Origin: Morococcus cerebrosus
GTDB lineage: Bacteria > Pseudomonadota > Gammaproteobacteria > Burkholderiales > Neisseriaceae
DNA: 64,000 nt
Assembly: GCF_022749515.1 (NCBI RefSeq)
Contig: NZ_CP094242.1
Span: 992,001-1,056,000, forward strand
Reading direction: 5' to 3'
Shown here piece by piece: positions 1 through 7,335 of the stretch; the stretch's first letter is position 1; each line of letters begins with the position of its first letter. The notes below the pieces were generated by a model. That model did not search any database. It was not told the DNA's origin and was given only the letters and a program-made list of their open reading frames with translations. The position numbers and the translations under genes were made by a program.

Positions 1-957
1 AAGCGGTTTGATTTTGACGGCGGATGCGTTGACGGAAGCGGGTTTATCTAGGTGGATGCGGTTTTCAGACGACCATTGCCAACCTTCCTGCAAACCGGCA
101 TGGCGGCGCAGGTTTTCGGAAAGGTGCGCCAGACCTTCGGCCCAAGTGAGGACGGTTTCCGCGCTGTTGCGGGCGGCGAAGTAATGCAGTCCGGCAAAGG
201 CGGATACTTGCGCTATGCCCTGCCCGTAATCGTCGCGGCAGCAGTAATCGAGATACCACAAGAGTTCGGGCGAAGTGTAGCCTTCTTGCGTAAGCCATTT
301 TTTGAACGTCAGGCTATCGAGTTTGCGCCACGTTTCGTCTGCCGATGACAGGGCTATCGGAATGGCGAAAATCTTTTTGCCGTCGCTGCCGTAAGCCTGT
401 TTCAGACGACCGATTAAATCGAAAAAGCGTTTGGAATCCGCATCTTCTTTCGGCAACAGGTGTTCCTGCCATTTATCCTGATACAAAAGGCGCGACTCGG
501 GTGCGTAAACCAAATCGGTTTCCCTGAACCTACCGTCCGATTGCAAGATACCAAAATCCGCCAGCATCTCGCGCACATACGCGCTCTCTTTCGACGGCAA
601 GGCAAGATAATGCGCGCCGCTCGGCGCTTTCAGGCCGTCTGAAGCGGCGTAGGCAGCATTGTTGCCATTGCGCTCGAACCCTTCCGCCAGCAATACATCA
701 CGATGACTGTGTTTCGCCAGATACCACAACGCCCCCAAACCCGCCGCGCCGCCACCGAGTATCAGCGTATTGCATTCGTAACGTCGAGTCGGCGGATTGA
801 GCAATTTCCCGTCGCGCAACAAATGCCCCAACGGCAGCCCGACGCGGTTGACGGAAACCGGCGGTTTGCGGTTGAGGCGGTTATAAGTCAGCCAAGAAAA
901 AGATGACGCGGCGGCAAGCGCGGCGGTGTAACTGAGGAATTGACGGCGTGTCGGCAT
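1..957 (-). CDS. FAD/NAD(P)-binding oxidoreductase with Tat signal (partial, C-terminus outside window)
   Basis: The frame is open from an ATG at 957 down to base 1, giving 319 residues of a longer protein. Residues 4-20 read as a twin-arginine signal (TRRQFL, then an alanine-rich stretch), so export of a folded flavoprotein is likely. A dinucleotide-binding glycine motif, LILGGGAAGLGA, follows near residue 70 and is typical of FAD-dependent amine-oxidase-like flavoproteins. The gene lies downstream of the S-adenosylmethionine decarboxylase gene on the same strand. In related clusters of other bacteria an FAD oxidoreductase, an aminopropyltransferase and SpeD are often neighbours, so a polyamine-related substrate is plausible but inferred. 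A paired-DUS hairpin at 987-1023 separates it from the decarboxylase gene. Substrate unknown. Confidence 0.75.
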   Translation of the reverse strand, partial: MPTRRQFLSYTAALAAASSFSWLTYNRLNRKPPVSVNRVGLPLGHLLRDGKLLNPPTRRYECNTLILGGGAAGLGALWYLAKHSHRDVLLAEGFERNGNNAAYAASDGLKAPSGAHYLALPSKESAYVREMLADFGILQSDGRFRETDLVYAPESRLLYQDKWQEHLLPKEDADSKRFFDLIGRLKQAYGSDGKKIFAIPIALSSADETWRKLDSLTFKKWLTQEGYTSPELLWYLDYCCRDDYGQGIAQVSAFAGLHYFAARNSAETVLTWAEGLAHLSENLRRHAGLQEGWQWSSENRIHLDKPASVNASAVKIKPL

Positions 958-986
958 GGGGTTGGATGTTGGTTTAGGGTTCTGAT

Positions 987-1023
987 AGGTCGTCTGAAAA
1001 AATTAAGACGGTTTCAGACGACC
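987..1023. terminator. Paired-DUS hairpin
   Basis: Inverted uptake-sequence copies (AGGTCGTCTGAAA and its complement) separated by a short loop, between the decarboxylase gene and the flavoprotein gene. It is probably a terminator or attenuator and may uncouple the two minus-strand genes. Confidence 0.6.
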
Positions 1024-1036
1024 ATTACAGGTTTTA

Positions 1037-1417
1037 TTATTCTATTGGCGGCTCTATATCGTCCAATATTCCTTCGCCACGTTGCGCAATCGTCCAAACG
1101 GCCTGTTCCGCCGCCAATTCCCTGCACAATATTTCCTTCACTCTTTCCAACTTCATGCCGCCGCAGATAAATGCGTCTATGGCGGCGAAGCGGTGTTCCG
1201 GCCAAGTGTGGATGCTGATGTGGGATTCGGCGAGCAGTAAGATGCCGGTAATGCCGCCTGCGCCGCCGAAGGTGTGGAAACGTTCGGCGAGAACGGTGGC
1301 TTCTGCGGCTTGGGCGGCGGTTTTGAGGGCGTTTTTCAGACGACCTTCGTCTTTCAAGACAGCTTCATCACAGCCATATAAATCTAAAAGGCCGTGGTTG
1401 CCGGGGATATGGGTCAT
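1037..1417 (-). CDS. speD: S-adenosylmethionine decarboxylase proenzyme (class 1B)
   Basis: 126 aa, the size of the short prokaryotic class 1B enzyme (SpeH/SpeD). It decarboxylates S-adenosylmethionine to give the aminopropyl donor for spermidine synthesis. The self-cleavage site is visible as AESHISIHTWPE: Glu64-Ser65 is the processing bond that creates the pyruvoyl group, with His70 and Cys85 (FICGG) matching the other conserved processing and catalytic residues. The start overlaps the stop of the upstream 53-aa ORF as ATGA, which indicates translational coupling. It sits in a minus-strand cluster with DUF4178, SPFH and DUF350 genes rather than with a general polyamine operon. No aminopropyltransferase is seen in the window; it could lie beyond base 1. 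Confidence 0.93.
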   Translation of the reverse strand: MTHIPGNHGLLDLYGCDEAVLKDEGRLKNALKTAAQAAEATVLAERFHTFGGAGGITGILLLAESHISIHTWPEHRFAAIDAFICGGMKLERVKEILCRELAAEQAVWTIAQRGEGILDDIEPPIE

Positions 1418-1575
1418 TTATGGCCTCCGGAATAACCGCTACCGCCGTAATAACCGCCGCCGTAATAGCCGCCGGAGTGCATACGCGAGCCGTCGGAGTC
1501 GGAAGAGCCGTAGCTGATGATCATGGAGATGACGATGATGATAGTGCTGAAAATGATGTAAGTGGTTCTCGACAT
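1414..1575 (-). CDS. 53-aa Gly/Tyr-rich single-pass membrane microprotein
   Basis: This short ORF starts at an ATG at 1575 and stops at TGA 1416-1414, overlapping the decarboxylase ATG in an ATGA. Residues 5-22 form one hydrophobic segment (YIIFSTIIIVISMIISY). The tail is a low-complexity run of Gly, Tyr and Ser with GGYYGG repeats, ending in a His-Lys pair. It begins only 3 bp after the DUF4178 stop, so the three genes are tightly packed. The packing, the overlap and the clear domain split support a real gene. I recognise no named family. Inference: a membrane-anchored partner of the DUF4178/SPFH proteins. Confidence 0.72.
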   Translation of the reverse strand: MSRTTYIIFSTIIIVISMIISYGSSDSDGSRMHSGGYYGGGYYGGSGYSGGHK

Positions 1576-1578
1576 GGT

Positions 1579-3099
1579 TTAATCCTCGTCCTCGTCTTTT
1601 TTGCCCATAGTCCACATTAACCAGGCTCCTATGAAGATGACGGAGGGGGTGGCAGGATTGTCGCTGATTATCAGAGCAGGGAGGTTGACGACAACCAAAA
1701 TGGCGGTCATTACGATTCTCAGTGATTTATCAATACCGTCTGCCGCCATTTTTGCGGTGTAATGCGGTGCGCGGCTGCTCAGGCTAAATGCCTCGGCAAC
1801 TTCGCTGTAATCAATTGGCACGCTTTTGCTCCATGCCATTTCGTGCGTGTTCAATTCGGCAGAAAGTTTGCGGTTTTGTCCGTCGCGGTAGTCGCTGTAA
1901 TAGTTCAAATCGCCGCTGCGGATGCGCCAGTAGAACGCGCCGGCCGCGACTTCGACCCTGCCGCCGTAGTCGTAAAGTTTGCCGCAGCCTTGCGGTTGGC
2001 GGTTGCGGTCGAGGCGCGGCCATGTATTTTGGGTTTGGGAAAGGCTCCAGCCGTCATCGGATTCGACCAGCCACAGGAAACCTTGCGTCGGGTTGTAAAG
2101 CAGATATTCCGACCATTGTCCTTCGGGCGTGAGCACGCGGTTGGCGCCGTTAAACAGGTTGTCGAATGTTTCCTGTGCGTCGGTTTCGGAGTATCTGACT
2201 GCGCCCATAACGTAAAATTCGCGGTTTTTCAGACGACCTTTCGAACCGACGGGCAGGGTAAACAGGCTTTGCTGCGCCATGCGCATGTCGTTGGCGGTAA
2301 TGAGTTCGGCTTTTTCTTTGCCGATTGCCAATTCGCTGCCGCAGCTTGGGCAGTTGAGATGGGGGGTGAGGCCGCTGACCCAGTGGACGGACGAGCCGCA
2401 GTTGGGGCAGTTCTCAGAGGCGATGCTGCCTTTCAGACGGCCTGCGCTTTCTTTGATTTCATCTTCGCTGCGGGTGTTTTCCAGCTTCAAATCATCCAAG
2501 TTCACCATGCGGCCGAAGAAGGTTTCGGGGGTGTCGCCGCTGTAATCGAGCGTGATGAAAAGATCTTCGCAACGCCAGTCGGCGACTTTGTTCTGACGGT
2601 CTTCGTTCAAAACAAACGGCAGCTCGCCCTGCGCGGCAGCGCGTTTCAGGCTGATGTGGCGCACGTCTGAGGCGACATAGCGTTTGTTTTGGAAAGTCAG
2701 TTCGCTAAATCCCGCCCGAATGTCCTCAAAGCGCGGCGGGTTGTCGGTTTCGACGGGCATGGTCATCACATACAAATCGCCTGCTTCCGAAAGCCAGCCC
2801 GTCCTGCCGTCGTCAAACAGCGCGTACCATTCGTTCCATGCGCCGTCGTCGTATTGCACCTGAAGCCGTCCGACCAGGGTGAAGCGTTGCGTAACGAATG
2901 TGCCGGTCGTACCGATTTGCAGCGGGCTGAAATCTTCCAGCAATGCGGAATCGCGGCCGGAATCGACGATACCGTCATCCTGCCGCACCAGCATGCTGTT
3001 GCAGTAGCCGCATACCAGCGTAACGGCTGAGGCGGAATGCGCTTCGACAGGCGCGCCGCAGCTCGGGCAGTCGGTTTTAAAGAAGGGGGTGTTTGACAT
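1579..3099 (-). CDS. DUF4178 protein with two zinc ribbons and C-terminal membrane segment
   Basis: 506 aa. Two CxxC-x(15-16)-CxxC zinc ribbons are visible: Cys11/14/30/33, and Cys231/234/250/253 (CPNCGSS ... CPSCGSEL). They alternate with beta-rich DUF4178 blocks containing the GWLSE and GFLWLVE type motifs. A hydrophobic segment near residues 463-500 suggests a C-terminal membrane anchor, and the last residues are acidic (KKDEDED). The family is of unknown biochemistry but recurs beside SPFH, DUF350 and SpeD genes. The gene is separated from the upstream SPFH gene by a terminator-like hairpin and a NIME, and is followed after 3 bp by the microprotein ORF. Confidence 0.8.
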   Translation of the reverse strand: MSNTPFFKTDCPSCGAPVEAHSASAVTLVCGYCNSMLVRQDDGIVDSGRDSALLEDFSPLQIGTTGTFVTQRFTLVGRLQVQYDDGAWNEWYALFDDGRTGWLSEAGDLYVMTMPVETDNPPRFEDIRAGFSELTFQNKRYVASDVRHISLKRAAAQGELPFVLNEDRQNKVADWRCEDLFITLDYSGDTPETFFGRMVNLDDLKLENTRSEDEIKESAGRLKGSIASENCPNCGSSVHWVSGLTPHLNCPSCGSELAIGKEKAELITANDMRMAQQSLFTLPVGSKGRLKNREFYVMGAVRYSETDAQETFDNLFNGANRVLTPEGQWSEYLLYNPTQGFLWLVESDDGWSLSQTQNTWPRLDRNRQPQGCGKLYDYGGRVEVAAGAFYWRIRSGDLNYYSDYRDGQNRKLSAELNTHEMAWSKSVPIDYSEVAEAFSLSSRAPHYTAKMAADGIDKSLRIVMTAILVVVNLPALIISDNPATPSVIFIGAWLMWTMGKKDEDED

Positions 3100-3171
3100 G
3101 TTTGCTTTTTCGAGTGGAGAGGAAGGTTTCAGACGACCTTTTTACAGCGCGGATTTGAATAAAAACTTACC

Positions 3172-3285
3172 GTGTCGTCATCTCCGCACAGGCGGGAATC
3201 CATTTTTGAGATTCAGAAACGGTTTTTCAAATCAGGGTTTCTTAAGTTTGACGATGGATTCCCGCCTGAGCGGGAATGACGACAC
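3172..3285. repeat. Neisserial intergenic mosaic element (NIME) bounded by dRS3 repeats
   Basis: The right boundary at 3258-3277 is a perfect dRS3 (ATTCCC, 8 bases, GGGAAT). The left boundary at 3180-3199 is a one-change variant (ATCTCC, 8 bases, GGGAAT). About 33 bp at each end (3172-3204 and 3253-3285) are near-perfect inverted copies, and the roughly 50 bp between is an RS-type core. This is the standard NIME architecture of Neisseria. It lies inside the DUF350-SPFH-DUF4178 cluster. Confidence 0.85.
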
Positions 3286-3324
3286 TGAATTTTGATGTAA
3301 AAACGAATTTTTAAAACCACCGAC

Positions 3325-3354
3325 AGGTCGTCTGAAACCGTTTTCAGACGACCT
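3325..3354. terminator. Paired-DUS terminator after SPFH gene
   Basis: Inverted uptake sequences with a 4-6 base loop, starting 9 bp downstream of the SPFH gene stop on the minus strand. Confidence 0.75.
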
Positions 3355-3362
3355 TCTTAATA

Positions 3363-4385
3363 TCAGCCGATCAACTGCTTCAACACTTCCGCTTTGGCTT
3401 TATCGTAATCCTCTTGAGCAATCAAACCGCCATCCAACAGAGATTTGAGTTTCGCCAATTTTGCCTGCGGGTCTTCGGAGGTCGTCTGAATGCTTTGCGC
3501 GGGTTGGGCTGCCGGTTGCGCCGCGGGCTGCATCATACCCGCCATCGCGCCAGCCATTGCCTGACCGACGCCTGCGCCGACACCTAAGCCTGCGCCGATT
3601 CCGGCAAGCCCGCCTTCGTTTTGCGCGGCAAGCGGGATAGCTTCGGCGGTTTGGTATTGGGTGTAGCGTCCCAAGTCGCCGATGACGCCCATGGAAATTT
3701 TCTTATCTAACGCTTCTTGGATGGCGGCAGGCAGAGTGATGCTTTCGACGGTGAAGTTTTCCAGCGTCAAGCCGAGTTTGGCAAATTCCGCGCCGAGCAA
3801 TTCACCGATTTTTTGCGACAGCAAAACTTGGTTTGCCGCCATGTCTAAAAACGGAATACCGGAGCTGCCGAACGCCGCCGCGAGTTGGGTTACGGCGATA
3901 TTGCGCAACTGGGCTTCCAACTCCGCGCCGCTGTATTCTGCCGCTACGCCGCTGACTTCTTTAAAGAATTTTGCCGGATCGCTGATGCGGTAGGCGTACA
4001 TGCCGAACGAGCGCAACTGCACCGCACCGAACTCGGCATCGCGTACGGTAACGGGTTGAGACGTACCCCATTTTCGCGCAAGTTGTTGTTTGGTATTGAA
4101 AAAGTAAACGTCAGATTTAAACGGGGATTCAAAGAGCTTGTCCCAGTTTTTCAGGTTGGTCAGCAGCGGCAGCGTTTGCGTGTTGAGTGTATAACGGCCC
4201 GGTCCGAACACGTCGGCGGTTACACCCTCGTCAACAAACATCGCCATCTGCGCCTCACGCACGGTCAGGCTCGCGCCGTTTTGGATTTCCTCGTCGGCAA
4301 TCGGGAAACGCCACATCAGCAGGCTGTCGTCGGGATTCGGCCATTGGATGACGTCGATAAACTGTTTCTTGATAAAGTTGAACAT
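3363..4385 (-). CDS. SPFH/Band-7 (virion core protein-like) with C-terminal SHOCT domain
   Basis: 340 aa. Residues about 20-240 match the SPFH-type virion core protein family (WRFPIADEEIQNGASLTV, GPGRYTLNTQTLPLLTNL, KKISMGVIGDLGRYTQYQ). A Gly/Ala-rich and Pro/Ala/Gln-rich linker covers about residues 255-305. The last roughly 33 residues (KLAKLKSLLDGGLI onward) are a SHOCT domain, a short helical oligomerisation module. Such proteins form membrane-associated assemblies, but there is no clear signal peptide or transmembrane segment here. DUF350 lies upstream (start 4870) and DUF4178 downstream on the same strand. Family function is not settled; a role in membrane stress is an inference from the neighbourhood. 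Confidence 0.85.
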   Translation of the reverse strand: MFNFIKKQFIDVIQWPNPDDSLLMWRFPIADEEIQNGASLTVREAQMAMFVDEGVTADVFGPGRYTLNTQTLPLLTNLKNWDKLFESPFKSDVYFFNTKQQLARKWGTSQPVTVRDAEFGAVQLRSFGMYAYRISDPAKFFKEVSGVAAEYSGAELEAQLRNIAVTQLAAAFGSSGIPFLDMAANQVLLSQKIGELLGAEFAKLGLTLENFTVESITLPAAIQEALDKKISMGVIGDLGRYTQYQTAEAIPLAAQNEGGLAGIGAGLGVGAGVGQAMAGAMAGMMQPAAQPAAQPAQSIQTTSEDPQAKLAKLKSLLDGGLIAQEDYDKAKAEVLKQLIG

Positions 4386-4471
4386 TGCGGTTCCTTATTT
4401 TGAAGAATGGAATAACACGGAGCGGGGCGGAAATGCGGCCAGCCGTATATTTTGCAAACTGTTTATATAAA

Positions 4472-4870
4472 TCAGGTCAAACAAGCGGCATTCAAGATAC
4501 CGATAGACACGGACACCGCGCCAAACAGCGCGCCGACGGCGACGTTGTTGCCGATAAGTTCTTCCGTTGCGCCTTTAATCATCATCGTGGCGGCGAAATA
4601 CACCAAAATTTGAATCACTGCCGCGGCGAGACCCCACAGGATAAAATCGATGAAACTGACACTATGGGCAATACTGGACGCGAGTGTCAGACAAAATCCG
4701 ACCAGTGCGCCGCCGAACGAGAAGGCGCAGGCAAGGTTGCCGTTTTTAATCAGCCGCAACTCTTCCGCAGGCGTAATACGCAGATACACCGCGCCGAAAA
4801 CGACAGTTATCGCTACACCTGCAAGCATATATTGCAGGTAAAGCAGGTATTGGGGCAGGGAAATACTCAC
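4472..4870 (-). CDS. DUF350 integral membrane protein (YjfL-like)
   Basis: 132 aa with about four hydrophobic segments (LLYLQYMLAGVAITVVFGAVYL; FSFGGALVGFCLTLASSIA; SFIDFILWGLAAAVIQILVYF; VAVGALFGAVSVSIGI), the DUF350 pattern. E. coli YjfL, in a cluster with a glutathionylspermidine-synthase homologue, belongs to the same family, and here the cluster contains SpeD. It is the first gene of the minus-strand cluster, 86 bp upstream of the SPFH gene. The start ATG at 4870 is preceded by a purine-rich GGAATCCC-like stretch. Function unknown. Confidence 0.85.
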   Translation of the reverse strand: MSISLPQYLLYLQYMLAGVAITVVFGAVYLRITPAEELRLIKNGNLACAFSFGGALVGFCLTLASSIAHSVSFIDFILWGLAAAVIQILVYFAATMMIKGATEELIGNNVAVGALFGAVSVSIGILNAACLT

Positions 4871-4928
4871 GATAGGGATTCCTTGTCAGATATTTTTGAT
4901 GCTTTTGATTATGCCATATTTCAATAGT

Positions 4929-4962
4929 AAAGGTCGTCTGAAAAGGGTTTCAGACGACTTTT
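4929..4962. terminator. Paired-DUS hairpin
   Basis: AAAGGTCGTCTGAAA and its near-complement with a short loop, upstream of the DUF350 gene and next to the Correia element. It probably isolates the cluster promoter from readthrough. Confidence 0.55.
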
Positions 4963-4989
4963 TACTGTTTTTTGCTTTGTTTTGGGATA

Positions 4990-5096
4990 TATAGTGGATT
5001 AAATTTAAATCAGGACAAGGAGATGAAGCCGCAGACATTACAAATAGTACGGCAAGGCGAGGCAACGCCGTACTGGTTTAAATTTAATCCACTATA
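4990..5096. repeat. Correia repeat element (short, 107 bp)
   Basis: It begins TATAGTGGATTAAATTTAAA and ends with the inverted copy finishing TCCACTATA, with the internal AATAGTACGGCAAGGCGAGG block typical of the internally deleted Correia form. The final TATA is shared with the terminal bases of the adjoining IS630-type element. Confidence 0.95.
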
Positions 5097-5097
5097 G

Positions 5098-5257
5098 TCA
5101 ATTAAAATCAAAATAGGATAGTAGTGCATCGTCAAATCGGGCGTAATCAGACAAAACGGTTCGCAGATACCGCTTAATATTCGCCCACATCTTCTCAATC
5201 GGGTTGAGCTCAGGTGAATAAGGTGCAAGAGGCAATACCTTATGTCTCAATTTTTCC
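5098..5257 (-). pseudogene. IS630-family transposase, C-terminal fragment
   Basis: It encodes the last roughly 53 residues of the DDE domain (LPLAPYSPELNPIEKMWANI, with the catalytic Glu in NPIEK). The frame is joined directly to the IS5 left end. It is the 3' part of the orfB whose 5' part lies at 6458-6803. It cannot make an active enzyme because the preceding segment is absent. Confidence 0.88.
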
Positions 5258-6457
5258 GAGACCTTTGCAAAATTCCCCAAAATCCCCTAAATTCCCACCA
5301 AGACATTTAGGGGATTTCCTATGAGCACCTTCTTCCAGCAAACCGCACAAGCCATGATCGCCAAACACATCGACCGCTTCCCATTATTGAAGTTGGATCA
5401 GGTGATTGATTGGCAACCGATCGAACAATACCTGAATCGTCAAAGAACCCGTTACCTTAGAGACCACCGCGGCCGTCCCGCCTATCCCCTGTTGTCCATG
5501 TTCAAAGCCGTCCTGCTCGGACAATGGCACAACCTCTCCGATCCCGAACTCGAATACAGCCTCATCACCCGCATCGATTTCAACCTGTTTTGCCGTTTTG
5601 ACGAATTGAGCATCCCTGATTACAGCACCTTATGCCGCTACCGTAACTGGCTGGCGCAAGACGACACCCTGTCCGAATTGCTCAAACTGATTAACCGACA
5701 ACTGACCGAAAAAAACCTAAAAGTAGAGAAAGCATCCGCCGCCGTCATTGATGCCACCATTATTCAGACTGCCGGCAGCAAACAGCGTCAGGCCATAGAA
5801 GTTGATGAAGAAGGACAAGTCAGCGGACAAACCACACCGAGTAAAGACAGCGATGCCCGCTGGACAAAGAAAAACGGCCTCTACAAACTCGGTTACAAAC
5901 AACATACCCGTACCGATGAGGAAGGCTATATCGAGAAACTACACATCACCCCCGCCAATGTCCATGAGTGTAACCATCTTTCCCCTTTGTTGGAGGGTAT
6001 TGCCGAAGGTACGACCGTTTATGCTGACAAAGGCTACGACAGCAAGGAAAACCGGCAACATCTGAAAGAGCATCAGTTGTTAGACGGCATTATGCGCAAA
6101 GCCCACCGCAACCGTCCGCTGACGGAAGCGCAAACCAAACGCAACCGATATTTGTCGAAGACCCGTTATGTGGTCGAACAAAGCTTCGGTACGCTGCACC
6201 GTAAATTCCGCTACGCCCGGGCAGCCTATTTTGGTCTGTGTAAAGTGAGTGCGCAAAGCCATCTGAAGGCGATGTGTTTGAACCTGTTGAAAGCGGCTAA
6301 CAGGCTAAGTGTGCCTGTTGCCGCCTAAAAGGCGGCCCGGATGCCTTATGTATAAGGTGTCCGGGGAGGATTAAGGGGGTATTTGGGTAAAATCAGGAGT
6401 GATTGGGGGCGAAAACAGCCGAAAACCTGTGTTTGGGTTTCGGCTGTCGGGGGAATT
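5258..6457 (+). mobile_element. IS5-family (IS1106-like) insertion sequence, right end truncated
   Basis: The left inverted repeat GAGACCTTTGCAAAATTCCC starts at 5258. The right side keeps only the inner part of the matching repeat (GGGGGAATT, ending about 6457) before IS630 sequence resumes. The outer roughly 12 bases, AAAGGTCTC side, are gone. The transposase gene is intact. No target duplication is visible, consistent with a deletion across the right junction. Confidence 0.8.
5321..6328 (+). CDS. IS5-family transposase (IS1106-like)
   Basis: 335 aa, full length. The N-terminal DUF772-type domain (YPLLSMFKAVLLGQWHNLSD) is followed by the DDE catalytic domain: Asp in VIDATII, Asp in VYADKGYDSK, and Glu in YVVEQSFGTLHRKFRYARA. 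No frameshift or stop is present, so it could be active, although the right terminal repeat of its element appears truncated. The C-terminal residues NRLSVPVAA match the neisserial IS1106-type transposases as I remember them. Confidence 0.93.
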   Translation: MSTFFQQTAQAMIAKHIDRFPLLKLDQVIDWQPIEQYLNRQRTRYLRDHRGRPAYPLLSMFKAVLLGQWHNLSDPELEYSLITRIDFNLFCRFDELSIPDYSTLCRYRNWLAQDDTLSELLKLINRQLTEKNLKVEKASAAVIDATIIQTAGSKQRQAIEVDEEGQVSGQTTPSKDSDARWTKKNGLYKLGYKQHTRTDEEGYIEKLHITPANVHECNHLSPLLEGIAEGTTVYADKGYDSKENRQHLKEHQLLDGIMRKAHRNRPLTEAQTKRNRYLSKTRYVVEQSFGTLHRKFRYARAAYFGLCKVSAQSHLKAMCLNLLKAANRLSVPVAA

Positions 6458-6803
6458 GCTGAAACCACGCTTCAAAAAAGACTCCGGTCATCGTATTTTG
6501 ATAAACCATCGGAGCAATCAGCCGGTTGCCGACTTGTGCGGACACCAGAGATAAGCGTCGGTATCTTTTTCCACTTATCTGCGCTTTCACTATTTGCCCT
6601 TTCGGGCTGCGGGCATAGGGACGGAACAGGTAGCGGTCAAATCCTGTTTCATCCAAATAAACACGTTGGTAGCCGGAAAATTCGGCCGGCTGTGTCAAAT
6701 AATGCGTTACTTTGGCCGGATCTTGTTCTTTGTAAGTGGTGGTCTTTTTTTGCGCGTCATCCCCATCTGTTTGAGTGCATAGCAAACGGCGGCTGGCGTA
6801 CAA
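6458..6803 (-). pseudogene. IS630-family transposase orfB, N-terminal part, truncated by IS5
   Basis: The frame contains the start of the DDE domain (RVYLDETGF holds the first catalytic Asp) and runs to FFEAWFQQF, where it passes into IS5 end sequence. It overlaps orfA, and a run of seven T (6745-6751, A7 on the coding strand) lies in the overlap. The element would normally join orfA and orfB by frameshifting there. The active-site middle is lost. Confidence 0.85.
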
Positions 6804-7057
6804 TCAAAATGTTTGGCGATTTCATGCAGATAGGCATCCGGGTGTTGCCCAACATATTGAACCAGTTTTTGCCTATCCAATTTTACGGCATTCAGACCGG
6901 TAACTTGATGTTTTAGGCTGCCCGTTTGTTTTTTAAGGCGAATCCACAGGTAAAGCGTGTTTCTTGACAAGTTAAATGTTGCTGCGGTTTGGCTGATGTT
7001 TTTGCATTGTTCGTAATAGTTTAAAGCTTTGTTTCTTAAGTCCGCAGAGTATGCCAT
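6707..7057 (-). CDS. IS630-family orfA (helix-turn-helix DNA-binding part)
   Basis: 116 aa with two helix-turn-helix segments (NISQTAATFNLSRNTLYLWI, and YLHEIAKHFDCTPAAVCYAL), the N-terminal DNA-binding part of an IS630 transposase. It normally continues into orfB by slippage at A7. It is intact, but the element as a whole is dead. Confidence 0.85.
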   Translation of the reverse strand: MAYSADLRNKALNYYEQCKNISQTAATFNLSRNTLYLWIRLKKQTGSLKHQVTGLNAVKLDRQKLVQYVGQHPDAYLHEIAKHFDCTPAAVCYALKQMGMTRKKRPPLTKNKIRPK

Positions 7058-7109
7058 GGTTAGACCTTCAAAGTTGAGTATTGTGCTATTTTGTTTTTAA
7101 TTGACTATA

Positions 7110-7335
7110 TCGTTCTTTCCCAAGAGGATAGGTATTCATATATAAAATAATTATAAATAAATTGATGTGCTGTCCAAAAAGCCTTGATTTGCCCACTCTT
7201 TTGACAAACGGCCATTTTTTTGGATTAACGTTAGTTGTATAAATTCAAACAATTATTTACAATGTGCAGTTTTGGTTTAAACTGCTAAACCTATATTTCG
7301 AATTATCCGAACAATAAAAATTTCAAGGAACACTT
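7110..7335. other. AT-rich intergenic region upstream of patA
   Basis: 226 bp between the IS630 end and patA, markedly AT-rich. It probably holds the patA promoter. A TTGACA is present at 7201-7206 and TATAAA at 7238-7243, but their spacing is not canonical, so no firm promoter is called. The AAGGAA at 7324-7329 is the patA ribosome-binding site. Confidence 0.4.

Larger units (their letters stand above)
5093..7109 (-). mobile_element. IS630-family element interrupted by an IS5-family element
   Basis: Terminal inverted repeats are visible: TATAGTCAATTAAAA-CAAAATAG at the left (from 5093) and its complement ending at 7109. Inside are orfA (6707-7057), the 5' part of orfB (to about 6458) and the 3' end of orfB (5098-5257). 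The two orfB parts are separated by an IS5-family element (5258-6457). The middle of orfB, including the expected second catalytic Asp, is missing. IS630 elements target TA, and both ends abut TATA. Confidence 0.85.

Noticed and set aside
1762..2670. 302-aa plus-strand open frame opposite DUF4178
   Set aside because: It is the antisense of a gene with clear zinc ribbons; composition (Ala/Val/Phe-rich) is typical of a shadow frame, with no domain or ribosome-binding site.
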